The position numbers were made by a program, and so were the translations under genes. This document shows, piece by piece, positions 9,175 to 17,977 of a stretch of DNA of 62,685 nt. The notes under the pieces were generated by a model. The model worked only from the letters and a program-made list of their open reading frames with translations. It did not search any database and was not told the origin of the DNA. The first letter of the stretch is position 1, and every line of letters begins with the position of its first letter. Source of the DNA: JAHEJA01 sp965657215 (GTDB lineage Bacteria > Pseudomonadota > Alphaproteobacteria > Rhodobacterales > Rhodobacteraceae); the NCBI GenBank assembly GCA_965657215.1, contig CBFHNR010000015.1, forward strand, positions 1-62,685. Direction: 5' to 3'.

Positions 9175-9955
9175 GTCCAGTGTCCTTTATAAAATCATTG
9201 AGGTGACTTGCGAATATTTCAGGTTGCTCAACGCAAGGGAGGTGTCCAGCTTTGCGAATGATTTGGAATTTCGATCCTGGAATGAGGTCCACTGTTTCAC
9301 GCACCAAATCAGGGGGCGTTGAACCATCTTCGCTTCCTGCGATGCCAAGGGTCGGGAGGCGTAATCCTGAGGTCGGCGTAAAGAAATCTGTTCCAGAAAT
9401 TGCCGCACAACAGCCAATGTAGCCTTTGGGCGGTTGTGTTAGAAACATGTCGCGATAGACGTCAAATTCTGGCGAGGCCCGAAAGGATTTTGAAAACCAT
9501 CGCGCCATCACCTCATCCACCATGCTTTCTAATCCGTCATTGGCGACACGATCCATTCTGTCCGCCCACATCGGAGGGTGACCAATTTTTGCCGCTGTAT
9601 TGGATAAAACCATAGCCCGTATCAAATCCAACCGCTTTACGGCCAATCCTTGTGCAATCATTCCGCCGATAGATAATCCGACGAACAAGCAGTTGTTAAC
9701 ATTGAGATGCTCTAGTAAGCCCTCCGCATCCCGCACGAGCGCGCCCATGGAATACGGTCCCTCTGGACAGTCGGATTTTCCATGTCCGCGCATATCATAG
9801 CGAATGATCCTGAGGCCCTTGGGCAAGAGCGGAATGATCGGATCCCAAAGACGCATATCCGTTCCAAGTGAATTGGCAAAGACGACCGGCGCACCATCAA
9901 GGTCACCGTCAATACGATAGTGAAGTTTGATATGGTCTAAATCAGCAAAGGGCAT
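9167..9955 (-). CDS. pcaD: alpha/beta hydrolase, 3-oxoadipate enol-lactonase-like
   Basis: The 262-residue protein has the PcaD-type arrangement: an N-terminal strand with FANSLGTD as oxyanion hole, YDMRGHGKSD, nucleophile Ser95 in GLSIGGM, and a C-terminal GHLPCVEQPE with the catalytic His. PcaD hydrolyses 3-oxoadipate enol-lactone in the beta-ketoadipate pathway. No other pca genes are near, so it may act on a different lactone or ester here. It lies 9 bases after the dehydratase gene. The gene name is a family match, not proof of pathway. Confidence 0.68.
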   Translation of the reverse strand: MPFADLDHIKLHYRIDGDLDGAPVVFANSLGTDMRLWDPIIPLLPKGLRIIRYDMRGHGKSDCPEGPYSMGALVRDAEGLLEHLNVNNCLFVGLSIGGMIAQGLAVKRLDLIRAMVLSNTAAKIGHPPMWADRMDRVANDGLESMVDEVMARWFSKSFRASPEFDVYRDMFLTQPPKGYIGCCAAISGTDFFTPTSGLRLPTLGIAGSEDGSTPPDLVRETVDLIPGSKFQIIRKAGHLPCVEQPEIFASHLNDFIKDTGHG

Positions 9956-9964
9956 TTACGTCCT

Positions 9965-10933
9965 CTAACGTCGTTCAAGGGCTTTGGCGAACATAGCAGG
10001 ATCGACATTGCCACCAGTTGCAACCGCGATAACGGTCTCTTTTAGCTCGGCGCCTTTATGAAATAAGGCCGCTGCTAATGCCACCGCTCCACCGGGTTCG
10101 ACGACAATTTTCAGCCGATCATAGGCCAAGGCCATAGCGTCCAATACCTCATCTTCGCTGACGGAAATGCCAGTGCCACAATGCTCTAACATAATCGGAA
10201 GGGTCAGTTGACCTGGTGTTGGCGTCACAATGGCATCGCAAATGCCACCAGATTGGGTCGCGTTGGTTTCATGCTGGCCAGAGGCGAGCGAGCGTTTCAC
10301 ATCGTCAAATCCATGTGGCTCAACTGGGTGAACATCAAAATCGGGTGCCTCCTGTGCAAGAGCGAGCGCAATCCCAGTGGTCAATCCACCCCCGCCGCAA
10401 CAGACCAGAACAGAGGAGTCTTTGATCCCCAAGTCAGCGGCCTGTTTTGCAATTTCCAAACCTGTTGTCCCTTGGCCCGCTATGACGAAAGGATCATCAT
10501 AGGGTTTGATCAAGGTCACTCCTCGGGCCTGAGCGATCTCGGCACCGATGGCATCTCGGTCCTCGGTCGCACGATCATAGAGGATGACCTCTGCGCCATA
10601 AGCTTTGGTATTTTCGATCTTAATGTTTGGAGCATCCTTGGGCATTATGATCGTGGCTGCAATCCCCATTTGCCGTGCCGCCAAGGCTATCCCTTGCGCA
10701 TGGTTGCCTGAGGAAAACGCCAAAACACCTTTCGCCTTGGCGGTGTCATCTAATGCCGAGATTGCGGACATAGCGCCGCGAAATTTAAAGCTTCCTGTGT
10801 GCTGGAGGCATTCCGCTTTGACAAAGATTTTGCGCCCTGCGATCTCATCCAAAAACGGCGAATTCAGTATAGGCGTTTGACGGATATGGCCTTTGATGCG
10901 ACGCGACGCTGCTAAGATCATGTCATACGTCAT
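9965..10933 (-). CDS. PLP-dependent threonine/serine dehydratase-like protein
   Basis: This fold-type II PLP enzyme has its Schiff-base Lys in the SFKFRGA motif (about residue 50 from the chosen start), SGNHAQG for phosphate and substrate contacts, and the glycine loop CGGGGLTTG. It would deaminate threonine, serine or a related hydroxy-amino acid such as hydroxyectoine-derived or hydroxyaspartate substrates. The start at 10933 gives a 4-base ATGA overlap with the upstream hydrolase stop. An in-frame start at 10954 would overlap more. There is no C-terminal ACT domain, so it is a catabolic or broad-specificity type rather than biosynthetic IlvA. Confidence 0.8.
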   Translation of the reverse strand: MTYDMILAASRRIKGHIRQTPILNSPFLDEIAGRKIFVKAECLQHTGSFKFRGAMSAISALDDTAKAKGVLAFSSGNHAQGIALAARQMGIAATIIMPKDAPNIKIENTKAYGAEVILYDRATEDRDAIGAEIAQARGVTLIKPYDDPFVIAGQGTTGLEIAKQAADLGIKDSSVLVCCGGGGLTTGIALALAQEAPDFDVHPVEPHGFDDVKRSLASGQHETNATQSGGICDAIVTPTPGQLTLPIMLEHCGTGISVSEDEVLDAMALAYDRLKIVVEPGGAVALAAALFHKGAELKETVIAVATGGNVDPAMFAKALERR

Positions 10934-11757
10934 TGCGACAGTTTCCCTATCCATTTATGCAACGCTTCAAGTGATTGAGGTTCGTCCAAAAATGGAATGT
11001 GACCACGGTCTGGAACGCGTCCGTAAATCATATCTGGTTGTCGATTGCGCATCTCTGTGACGGTTGCATCACTCAACAAGTCTGAATTTTCGCCGTGGAT
11101 CAAAGCCAAGGGCAGGCCGTTTAAGGCTTCAAACAAGGGCCAGAGATCCGGTTGAGGTTGCCCAAATGTCAGAGCAACGGCATCCCTTAGTTTTGGGTCA
11201 TAGGTGATCTGTAGTCCGTTCTCTGTTTCATGATAGAGAATGCTCAGCTCTTCTCTCCAACGGCTGTCTGGGACGTTGTTAAATCCGACCATGATTTTAG
11301 CACGCTGTTCGACGGCATCGTCAATTGTTTTAGCCGCAGGGTTGCGACCAATGTAATCCATAATCCCATCCAATCCACCTTGATCAATCACAGGTCCGAT
11401 GTCGTTAAGCGCGACACCGATCAGGCGGTCCTTGGCCGTTGCCGCAAGGAACATCGCAATCAACCCACCGCGTGACGTCCCAAGGATAGCTGCCTTTTCA
11501 ATCCCTAAGTGATCTAACAAGGCGATGGCATCTTGGGCTTCTTGGGGGACGCTATAGGTGCTGTAATCATCGGCCCAATCTGATTGTCCGCGCCCGCGAT
11601 AATCCATTTTGATCAAGCTCACACCAGTGAGATGTGGGGTCACAAAATTGAAATCCTGCGAGTCACGGGTGAGGCCGGAGAGACATAAAATAGGAACGCC
11701 TGTACCTTCGTCGGTGTAATATAGGTTTAGGCCATCGGGTGTTTGGAAATGGGGCAT
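10930..11757 (-). CDS. alpha/beta hydrolase
   Basis: The 275-residue hydrolase has YRGRGQSDW after strand 4, nucleophile Ser95 in GTSRGG, and DRGHIPFLDEP with the catalytic His near the C terminus. It resembles the haloalkane dehalogenase/lactonase-like superfamily but its substrate is not clear. The start codon overlaps the stop of the dehalogenase gene by one base, and its own stop overlaps the dehydratase start, indicating translational coupling in a six-gene operon. Confidence 0.8.
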   Translation of the reverse strand: MPHFQTPDGLNLYYTDEGTGVPILCLSGLTRDSQDFNFVTPHLTGVSLIKMDYRGRGQSDWADDYSTYSVPQEAQDAIALLDHLGIEKAAILGTSRGGLIAMFLAATAKDRLIGVALNDIGPVIDQGGLDGIMDYIGRNPAAKTIDDAVEQRAKIMVGFNNVPDSRWREELSILYHETENGLQITYDPKLRDAVALTFGQPQPDLWPLFEALNGLPLALIHGENSDLLSDATVTEMRNRQPDMIYGRVPDRGHIPFLDEPQSLEALHKWIGKLSQ

Positions 11758-12440
11758 TATGAGCTCATTAAATTAGGAAGGGGGGTTAAATCTGAAAAAA
11801 TATGATCGGGGTGTGCCATGAGGCGGTCAATAGGATCATTGGCGCGGTTGACCCATGCTGTGTTAAACCCAAATGCGCTGGCGCCTGCAATGTCCCATCC
11901 ATTTGAGGAGACAAACATCACTTGATTAGACGTTGTTTCAAATCGTGCATTCACCATGTCATAGACGCGGGCGTTTGGTTTGAAGACGCCCACATCTTCG
12001 ACACTGAGGACGGCATCTAATGTGGCCTCTAGCCCCGCTGATGTAACTGCGGCGTTCAACATATCGGGCGATCCATTTGATAGGATTGCTGTGTTAAATC
12101 CGCGTGCTTTCAGCGTGGTCAAGACGTCTTTGACCTCTTGATAGGATTGCAGTTCCCAATAAAGCTGAAGCAATCGGTCCCGTAATTCTGTGTCATGAGA
12201 CAGCTCAAGCGCCTCAAGAGCAAAGTCCAACCCATCTTGGGTGACTTGCCAAAAATCGATGTGATGCCCCGTTACAGCCCGCAACCATGTGTATTGCAGT
12301 TGTTTGTTCCGCCAAATGTCAGAAAGCTTGGCCCAATGCTGAGCAAAGCTTTCGCGATTTGGCTCTTGGGCGGCTTGGCGTGCGGCAGCTGAGACATCAA
12401 ATAATGTCCCATAGGCATCAAAAACAAACGTAGTGACCAT
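11757..12440 (-). CDS. haloacid dehalogenase type II (HAD superfamily)
   Basis: The chosen start (MVTTFVFDAYGTLFDV) puts the nucleophile Asp at residue 8. SSNGWDIAGA in the second half and the preceding motif II/III residues match L-2-haloacid dehalogenases. An in-frame ATG 30 bases upstream would add a non-conserved tail, so it was not used. These enzymes hydrolyse 2-halocarboxylic acids through an ester intermediate. The true substrate may differ. It is the first gene of the minus-strand operon running to 7228 and its stop overlaps the next start by one base (TAATG). Confidence 0.8.
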   Translation of the reverse strand: MVTTFVFDAYGTLFDVSAAARQAAQEPNRESFAQHWAKLSDIWRNKQLQYTWLRAVTGHHIDFWQVTQDGLDFALEALELSHDTELRDRLLQLYWELQSYQEVKDVLTTLKARGFNTAILSNGSPDMLNAAVTSAGLEATLDAVLSVEDVGVFKPNARVYDMVNARFETTSNQVMFVSSNGWDIAGASAFGFNTAWVNRANDPIDRLMAHPDHIFSDLTPLPNLMSS

Positions 12441-12660
12441 AACATTTCCCGTTTTCCACAACAGTGACATGCAGGTGTAACAGGGGGAAGTGAAAAATGT
12501 GAAATCACCGATTTTCTAATCTTGCCCAGTACCCCTTAATCAAAAACTTAGCCCGTCTGGTTTACATTTCTAACAGAAAGCGCCAAACTGGCCGCATGTA
12601 ACAGAGCACCCGCTAAACAGCGGCCTCATTTATTCATCCCCCAAAAAAATGGAACTTATT

Positions 12661-13089
12661 ATGACCCTAGTAAACGCGGGCGATACTGTGCGTATTCACT
12701 ACACTGGTACTTTGAACGATGGGACTGTCTTTGACAGCTCAGAAGGGCGCGATCCCCTAGAATTTGTCGTCGGCAGCGGTCAGATCATTCCTGGTCTAGA
12801 TGTTGCTTTGCCTGGCATGGCTGTTGGTGACAAGAAAAAGGTCACGATTGATCCTGAAAATGCTTATGGCCCAGTCGAAGAGGGCGCACGTCAAGCTGTG
12901 CCACGTGCCGAAATCCCAGCAGACATTCCTTTAGAATTGGGCATGCAGTTGCAGGTGCAAACACCTGATGGTCATGCAATGCCCGTCACAGTGGTCGAGC
13001 TCACTGATGAGAGCGTCACCTTGGACGCCAATCACCCGCTCGCGGGCAAAGACCTGACCTTTGATTTTGAAGTTGTTTCAATCAACTAA
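12661..13089 (+). CDS. FKBP-type peptidyl-prolyl isomerase (SlyD-like)
   Basis: The 142-residue protein has the FKBP fold with DGTVFDSSEGR near the start and a flap-like insertion, as in SlyD. It lacks the long histidine-rich metal-binding tail of E. coli SlyD. The start at 12661 is preferred because GGAAC lies 5 bases upstream. An ATG at 12649 in the same frame has no ribosome site. It acts as a cytosolic prolyl isomerase and chaperone. Its stop codon overlaps the converging quinone reductase gene by four bases. Confidence 0.88.
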   Translation: MTLVNAGDTVRIHYTGTLNDGTVFDSSEGRDPLEFVVGSGQIIPGLDVALPGMAVGDKKKVTIDPENAYGPVEEGARQAVPRAEIPADIPLELGMQLQVQTPDGHAMPVTVVELTDESVTLDANHPLAGKDLTFDFEVVSIN

Positions 13090-14069
13090 GGTTTGAGTAA
13101 AATCGCACCAGAGCGCTTGCCTGCCTCAATTGTTTGATGGGCAAGCGCAATCTCGGACAAGTCAAAAACTGCGTGAATGTCCGACGTCAACGCGCCTTGC
13201 GCATGCGAGGAGTGCAAGCGTTCGATTGCTTTGTGGCGGTGTGCAAGATCGAGGATATAGATTAGCGCGATATCGATTTTAAGAGCTTTGAACAAGAACG
13301 GCCCAAAAGGGAATGTTGGCGCCATATCTAAAGCTGAGCCATACGTCATGATATAGCTGTTTGGCTTCATCACCTCAGCCAACAAAGGCGCGTTTGTGCC
13401 GAATTCCACTTCGATTGCGTAATCAATGCCATTGGGGGCATGTTGCAAAATTTGCTCCGCTAAATCGGGGTCGTCATAAGACAGAACAACATCCGCTCCC
13501 GCTTTTGATACGCGATCTTGGTTATGCGCGGAGGCCGTTGCAATCACAAACGCGCCATCCCATTTGGCAAGCTGAATAGCTAAGTTGCCAACAGCGCCCG
13601 CACCACCAGAAATCAGCACGGTCTTTTGTTTCAAGCTCCCATGAGCAAAACAACAATGTGCTGCTGTTAATCCCGGAATGCCCAAGGTTGCCCCAGTTTC
13701 AAAGGACATCGCTTGAGGCATCTCAACAGCTTGCTCAGAAGGAAGCGCAATAAATTCTGCAGCGGTTCCAAAGGGGCGCTGCCACTGTCCATTCCAAATC
13801 CAAACCCTTTGTCCAGTTCGAGATAGGTCAATATTTGATCCGACCTCTGTAATAATGCCTGATCCATCCGAATGCGGAATGATGCGATCAAATTGTGGCT
13901 TTGTAACCCCAGGACGTGCGCCGCCGCGCGCTTTGACGTCTGACGGATTTGCACCAGAAAAGGTGAGTTCAACCAGAACGTCGTCGGCTCCGATGTTTGG
14001 TTTGGGCAGATCACCGTACTGCAAAACCGACGCCGCTGGCCCAAGAGCGGAATACCAAGCGGCCTTCAT
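13086..14069 (-). CDS. NADPH:quinone reductase-like zinc-free MDR protein
   Basis: The 327-residue protein has the MDR N-terminal GroES-like domain with SGANPSDVKARGG and a Rossmann domain with SGGAGAVGNLA, but lacks zinc-binding Cys/His residues. This fits quinone oxidoreductases (QOR/zeta-crystallin type) that reduce quinones or unsaturated carbonyls with NADPH. The start codon at 14069 overlaps the end of irr by four bases, so the two are likely cotranscribed, with the reductase downstream of the regulator. Confidence 0.83.
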   Translation of the reverse strand: MKAAWYSALGPAASVLQYGDLPKPNIGADDVLVELTFSGANPSDVKARGGARPGVTKPQFDRIIPHSDGSGIITEVGSNIDLSRTGQRVWIWNGQWQRPFGTAAEFIALPSEQAVEMPQAMSFETGATLGIPGLTAAHCCFAHGSLKQKTVLISGGAGAVGNLAIQLAKWDGAFVIATASAHNQDRVSKAGADVVLSYDDPDLAEQILQHAPNGIDYAIEVEFGTNAPLLAEVMKPNSYIMTYGSALDMAPTFPFGPFLFKALKIDIALIYILDLAHRHKAIERLHSSHAQGALTSDIHAVFDLSEIALAHQTIEAGKRSGAILLKP

Positions 14070-14485
14070 TCCTGTTTTTTGAGACGGATAATCACATCAA
14101 CGGATGCAATTTCCATACCCTCAGGCGCCGATGGCAAATTTGAGATCGTGAGTTGATCAGACGGGGCATCAGAGAGCGCACCGTTATCTTCCCAATAGAA
14201 ATGGGGGTGATCATGGGTGTTTGTGTCAAAATAGCTTTTGGTGCCGTCTACTGTGATTTCTTGCATTAATCCTGCATCACAAAAGGCACGCAAAGTGTTG
14301 TAGACTGTTGCGAGCGACACTTTTTCACCATGCGATTGCACACGCTCGAACAATGACTCAGCCGTGACGTGACGGTGCTCGCCATCGCCAACAAGGGCTT
14401 GTGCCAAGGCAATGCGTTGCTTGGTTGGGCGTAAGTCGCCAGAGGACAGCCAAGTCGTCGCGCGTGATTGTGAAGATGTGCTCAT
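14066..14485 (-). CDS. irr: Fur-family iron response regulator Irr
   Basis: The 139-residue protein starts with a winged-helix domain (LRPTKQRIALAQAL) and includes HRHVTAE, followed by the recognition helix region SLATVYNTLRAF. The C-terminal half holds a histidine-rich stretch (HDHPHF). In alphaproteobacteria, Irr senses heme status under iron limitation and represses or activates genes by binding ICE boxes. It is divergent from fabA, a conserved arrangement in Rhodobacteraceae. No clear ICE box is visible in the 160-base shared intergenic region. Confidence 0.83.
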   Translation of the reverse strand: MSTSSQSRATTWLSSGDLRPTKQRIALAQALVGDGEHRHVTAESLFERVQSHGEKVSLATVYNTLRAFCDAGLMQEITVDGTKSYFDTNTHDHPHFYWEDNGALSDAPSDQLTISNLPSAPEGMEIASVDVIIRLKKQE

Positions 14486-14646
14486 GTTCGTTCTTTCGTA
14501 ATCCGTCCTTAGGATATGAGCTTTTTGGGGTCAGTTTCAATGGTTTTTATACATACCTTTGAATGCTTTCGCTTGAGCGAGGCTTGCAAGGGTCGCCCGT
14601 CGGGTGCTAGAGGAGGCATAACAGCAATACAAAGGAGCCTGACTAG

Positions 14647-15156
14647 ATGGCCAATTATCCAACCAGCTTCGATCGTGAAGACCTTTTGAAATGTGCCCGT
14701 GGCGAGTTGTTCGGACCAGGAAATGCACAGCTTCCCGAACCTCCGATGCTGATGATGGACCGTATTACTGAGATAAGCGAAGATGGCGGCGAGCATGGCA
14801 AAGGTCATGTTATTGCGGAATTCGATATTAAACCGGACCTCTGGTTCTTTGATTGCCATTTCCCTGGGAACCCTATCATGCCTGGCTGCCTTGGCCTGGA
14901 TGGTTTGTGGCAGCTGACTGGATTTAACCTAGGCTGGCGCGGTTGGCTGGGTCGTGGTTATGCGCTGGGCGTAGGCGAGGTCAAATTGACAGGCATGGTT
15001 CGTCCAGATCGCAAAATGCTAACCTATCGGATCAACTTTACCAAAGCGATCCAAACACGTCGCCTCACGATGGGTGTGGCCGATGGGATCGTCGAAGCAG
15101 ATGGCGAAGTCATCTATCAAGTCAAAGACATGAAAGTCGCTCTTTCCGAGAGCTAA
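14647..15156 (+). CDS. fabA: 3-hydroxydecanoyl-ACP dehydratase/isomerase
   Basis: The 169-residue protein carries the catalytic pair His71 (in DCHFPGNP) and Asp85 (in GLDGLWQ), matching E. coli FabA His70 and Asp84. It dehydrates 3-hydroxydecanoyl-ACP and isomerises trans-2- to cis-3-decenoyl-ACP, introducing the double bond of unsaturated fatty acids. An AAAGGAG site lies about 9 bases before the start. It begins the fabA-fabB-fabI operon. Confidence 0.95.
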   Translation: MANYPTSFDREDLLKCARGELFGPGNAQLPEPPMLMMDRITEISEDGGEHGKGHVIAEFDIKPDLWFFDCHFPGNPIMPGCLGLDGLWQLTGFNLGWRGWLGRGYALGVGEVKLTGMVRPDRKMLTYRINFTKAIQTRRLTMGVADGIVEADGEVIYQVKDMKVALSES

Positions 15157-15177
15157 TGACCACAAAGGGAGAGCATC

Positions 15178-16407
15178 ATGCGTAGAGTTGTTGTGACAGG
15201 GTTGGGGGTCGTTTCCTCCATCGGTAATACTGCTGAAGACGTCCTCGCCAGCCTTAAGACTGGCAAATCAGGCATCACAGCCAATGCAGATATGCAAGAG
15301 CATGGCTTCCGCAGCCAAATTGCGGGTAATGTCAAACTTGACGTGACCGAATTTGTTGACAAGCGGACGTTGCGGTTCATGGGGCATGGCGCGGCTTATG
15401 CGCATATCGCGATGGGGCAGGCGATTGCAGATGCAGGCTTGGAAGAAAGCGATATTTCAAATGTGCGTACTGGCCTTGTGGCTGGTTCTGGCGGTCCGAG
15501 CACAAGCGCAATGCTCGCGGCACATCAGGTCGTGTTGAAGTCTGGCGCACCAAAACGCATTGGTCCCTTTGCGGTTCCTAAATGCATGTCCTCGACGATT
15601 TCTGCGAACCTATCGACAGCCTATAAAATCAAGGGGATTAACTATTCCATTACCTCTGCGTGTTCGACATCATTGCACTGCATAGGCAATGCAGCGGAAC
15701 AAATTATGATGGGCAAGCAAGACATCATGTTTGCAGGTGGCGGAGAAGAGCTTGATTGGACGTTGTCCTGTTTGTTTGATGCGATGGGCGCTATGTCGAG
15801 CAAATACAATGATACGCCGGAGCGTGCCTCACGCGCATTTGACGCGGATCGCGATGGCTTCGTCATTGGTGGCGGCGGCGGTATCGTTGTGTTGGAAGAC
15901 CTCGATCATGCTTTGGCACGTGGTGCGAAAATCTATGCCGAAGTTACGGGCTATGGCGCGACTTCTGATGGGCACGATATGGTGGCTCCGTCAGGTGAGG
16001 GTGGTGAGCGCGCAATGCGGATTGCGTTATCGACGCTCGAACAGGGCCGCAAAGTTGGCTATATCAATGCCCATGGCACATCGACACCGGTTGGAGATGT
16101 TGGCGAAGTCGAAGCGGTGCGCCGTGTCTTTGGTCAGGGTTCAACCCCGTTGATCAGCTCGACGAAATCGATGACGGGCCACAGCCAAGGTGCGACAGGT
16201 GCGCAAGAAGCGATCTATTGTCTCTTGATGCTACAGAACGATTTTATTGCGCCATCAATCAATGTGGACACGCTTGACCCCGCGATTGACCCGTCTGAGA
16301 TTGCGACATCACTCGTTGAGAACGCAGGTTTGGATACGGTTATGACCAATAGTTTCGGGTTTGGTGGAACGAACGGATCGATGCTGTTGTCGAAGTATAC
16401 AGGGTAA
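15178..16407 (+). CDS. fabB: 3-oxoacyl-ACP synthase I
   Basis: The 409-residue condensing enzyme has catalytic Cys162 (SACSTSLHC), His in NAHGTSTPVGD and His in SMTGHSQGA, the FabB/KAS Cys-His-His triad. It elongates cis-3-decenoyl-ACP and so pairs with FabA in unsaturated fatty acid synthesis. It follows fabA by 21 bases with a GGGAG ribosome site. Confidence 0.95.
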   Translation: MRRVVVTGLGVVSSIGNTAEDVLASLKTGKSGITANADMQEHGFRSQIAGNVKLDVTEFVDKRTLRFMGHGAAYAHIAMGQAIADAGLEESDISNVRTGLVAGSGGPSTSAMLAAHQVVLKSGAPKRIGPFAVPKCMSSTISANLSTAYKIKGINYSITSACSTSLHCIGNAAEQIMMGKQDIMFAGGGEELDWTLSCLFDAMGAMSSKYNDTPERASRAFDADRDGFVIGGGGGIVVLEDLDHALARGAKIYAEVTGYGATSDGHDMVAPSGEGGERAMRIALSTLEQGRKVGYINAHGTSTPVGDVGEVEAVRRVFGQGSTPLISSTKSMTGHSQGATGAQEAIYCLLMLQNDFIAPSINVDTLDPAIDPSEIATSLVENAGLDTVMTNSFGFGGTNGSMLLSKYTG

Positions 16408-16420
16408 GTGACGTTTGCAG

Positions 16421-16435
16421 GAGGGCTTTGCCCTC
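16421..16435 (+). other. GC hairpin between fabB and fabI
   Basis: GAGGGC-TTT-GCCCTC. There is no T-tract right after it, so it is not a clear terminator. It may be an RNA processing or stability element in the fab transcript. Confidence 0.4.
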
Positions 16436-16456
16436 TTGGACGATGTCCAATTCACC

Positions 16457-16481
16457 CAGAGTATTTTGAGCAAAGATGAAG
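16457..16481 (+). repeat. copy 1 of a recurring short intergenic motif
   Basis: The core is GAGTATTTT followed within a few bases by CAAAGATGAA. Related copies lie on the other strand at 27212-27236 and 38601-38621, always beside gene ends. See the separate finding. Confidence 0.45.
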
Positions 16482-16509
16482 ACTAAACAGATTTGAATGG
16501 GGATGCAGC

Positions 16510-17298
16510 ATGACACAATTAGCTGGTAAACGTGGATTGATCATGGGCGTTGCGAATGAGCGCTCAATTGCTTGGGGTATTGCGCGCGCGATGGCGGAAG
16601 CAGGCGCGGAATTGGCATTTACCTATCAAGGCGAGGCTTTTGGGTCGCGCCTTGCGCCTCTGGCTGCCACGGTCGGGTCTGATTTCATGGTCGATGTTGA
16701 TGTGACGGATGATGCCTCATTGGACGCCGCATTTGATCAGCTTGGCGCGCGTTGGCCGACAATTGATTTTGTGGTTCACGCGATTGCCTATTCCGACAAG
16801 AACGAACTCACGGGGCGTTTTTTGAATACGAGCCGTGCGAATTTCAAAAATTCCATGGATATTTCCGCCTATTCATTTGTCGAAGTGGCACGTCGTGCGC
16901 ATCCTTTGATGGTTGAAAATGGCGGTACTTTGTTGACGTTGACCTACCAAGGATCAAACCGTGTGACTCCGTTCTATAATGTAATGGGCGTCGCAAAAGC
17001 GGCTCTTGAGGCGACAACGCGCTATCTGGCTAATGATCTGGGTCCAGAGGGAATTCGAGTGAATGCGATTTCCCCTGGTCCGATGAAAACATTGGCGGGG
17101 GCTGCGATCGGTGGTGCGCGTAAGACTTACAAGCACACAGATCAGAATGCCCCGTTAAGAAGCAACGCAACACTAGAAGCCGTTGGCGGCACCGCCGTTT
17201 ATTTGGCCTCAGACGCTGGCGCATGCACAACCGGTGAAATCATCCGCGTAGACGGTGGTTACCACGTGCTGGGCATGCCCCAATCTGAGAACCTTTAA
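16510..17298 (+). CDS. fabI: enoyl-ACP reductase (NADH), FabI
   Basis: The 262-residue short-chain dehydrogenase has the FabI catalytic Tyr-x6-Lys pair in YNVMGVAK, preceded by AYSDKNELTGRF, and a C-terminal DGGYHVLGM stretch. It reduces trans-2-enoyl-ACP in the last step of each elongation cycle and is the target of triclosan-like inhibitors. It follows fabB by about 100 bases and is in the same direction. Confidence 0.93.
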   Translation: MTQLAGKRGLIMGVANERSIAWGIARAMAEAGAELAFTYQGEAFGSRLAPLAATVGSDFMVDVDVTDDASLDAAFDQLGARWPTIDFVVHAIAYSDKNELTGRFLNTSRANFKNSMDISAYSFVEVARRAHPLMVENGGTLLTLTYQGSNRVTPFYNVMGVAKAALEATTRYLANDLGPEGIRVNAISPGPMKTLAGAAIGGARKTYKHTDQNAPLRSNATLEAVGGTAVYLASDAGACTTGEIIRVDGGYHVLGMPQSENL

Positions 17299-17307
17299 GG
17301 GTTATTT

Positions 17308-17916
17308 TTACGCCAATTCGTCGAGGGATTGGCGCAAAATGAGCTGTGCTGAATGCACAAATAGTCCCGACATTAGAAATGCGACAATCAAATCTGGCCA
17401 TGGCGAATGAAGCCAGAATACAGCAAGGCTTGCGATCATGACTGCGATGTTTCCGACAGCATCGTGGCGAGAGCAAAGCCAGACGGAGCGAACATTTGAA
17501 TCGCCGTCTTTATAGCGCATCAACAACAGTACACTTACTAGGTTTGCAATAAGGGCCAAGAATCCAATGATCCCCATGATTTCTGCTTCGGGTTGGATTT
17601 GGAAAAACGTTCTGTAAAGGGTGCCTATCAGAACGTAGCCTCCAATGACAAATAGACTAAGTGCTTTGAACAGCGCGGCTTGGGCGCGCATTTGAACGCT
17701 ATAGCCGATGACAGCTAAGCTTAGACCATAGGTTACGCTGTCAGCTAAGAAATCCAATGCGTCGCTTTTCAATGCTTGCGATGAGGATGTGTGTCCGGCG
17801 AACATCTCGATCATGAACATTGCACCGTTTAGGATAATAACAGTCCACAAAATTCGTTTGTAGCGTCGATCAAGCCCGGTGAAGTCGTGAGTGTTTGAAC
17901 AACAGGTTTTGGTCAT
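17308..17916 (-). CDS. cation transporter, CDF-like, transmembrane domain only
   Basis: About 202 residues from the preferred start (MTKTCCSNTHDF). The protein has six predicted membrane helices with acidic residues in helix 2 (ALKSDALDFLADS) and helix 5 (CSRHDAVGN), the positions used for metal binding in cation diffusion facilitators. The cytoplasmic C-terminal domain of typical CDF proteins is missing. A Cys-Cys-x-x-x-His motif is near the N terminus. It is divergent from a MerR regulator and has a MerR-type promoter, so it probably exports Zn, Cd or a similar metal. A start 30 bases upstream would lie further into the leader and is less likely. Confidence 0.78.
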   Translation of the reverse strand: MTKTCCSNTHDFTGLDRRYKRILWTVIILNGAMFMIEMFAGHTSSSQALKSDALDFLADSVTYGLSLAVIGYSVQMRAQAALFKALSLFVIGGYVLIGTLYRTFFQIQPEAEIMGIIGFLALIANLVSVLLLMRYKDGDSNVRSVWLCSRHDAVGNIAVMIASLAVFWLHSPWPDLIVAFLMSGLFVHSAQLILRQSLDELA

Positions 17917-17946
17917 TTTATTCTCCTTGATTTGTATCAAGGACAC

Positions 17947-17977
17947 GTCATAATCCCTCTAGTCACTAGAGGTTCAA
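17947..17977 (-). promoter_or_regulatory. MerR-type promoter with 19-bp spacer and operator
   Basis: On the minus strand a -35 TTGAAC (17972-17977) and a -10 TATGAC (17947-17952) are separated by exactly 19 bases. The spacer holds a 17-base dyad (CCTCTAGT-C-ACTAGAGG, 17956-17972). The long spacer with central dyad is the hallmark of promoters that MerR-family activators untwist when metal is bound. It drives the CDF gene and may also autoregulate merR. Confidence 0.88.

Noticed and set aside
12480..12648. Possible structured RNA upstream of the FKBP gene
   Set aside because: Some weak complementary stretches exist but no convincing stem or known class.
14486..14646. ICE box (Irr binding site) between irr and fabA
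   Set aside because: No sequence close enough to the known consensus was found.
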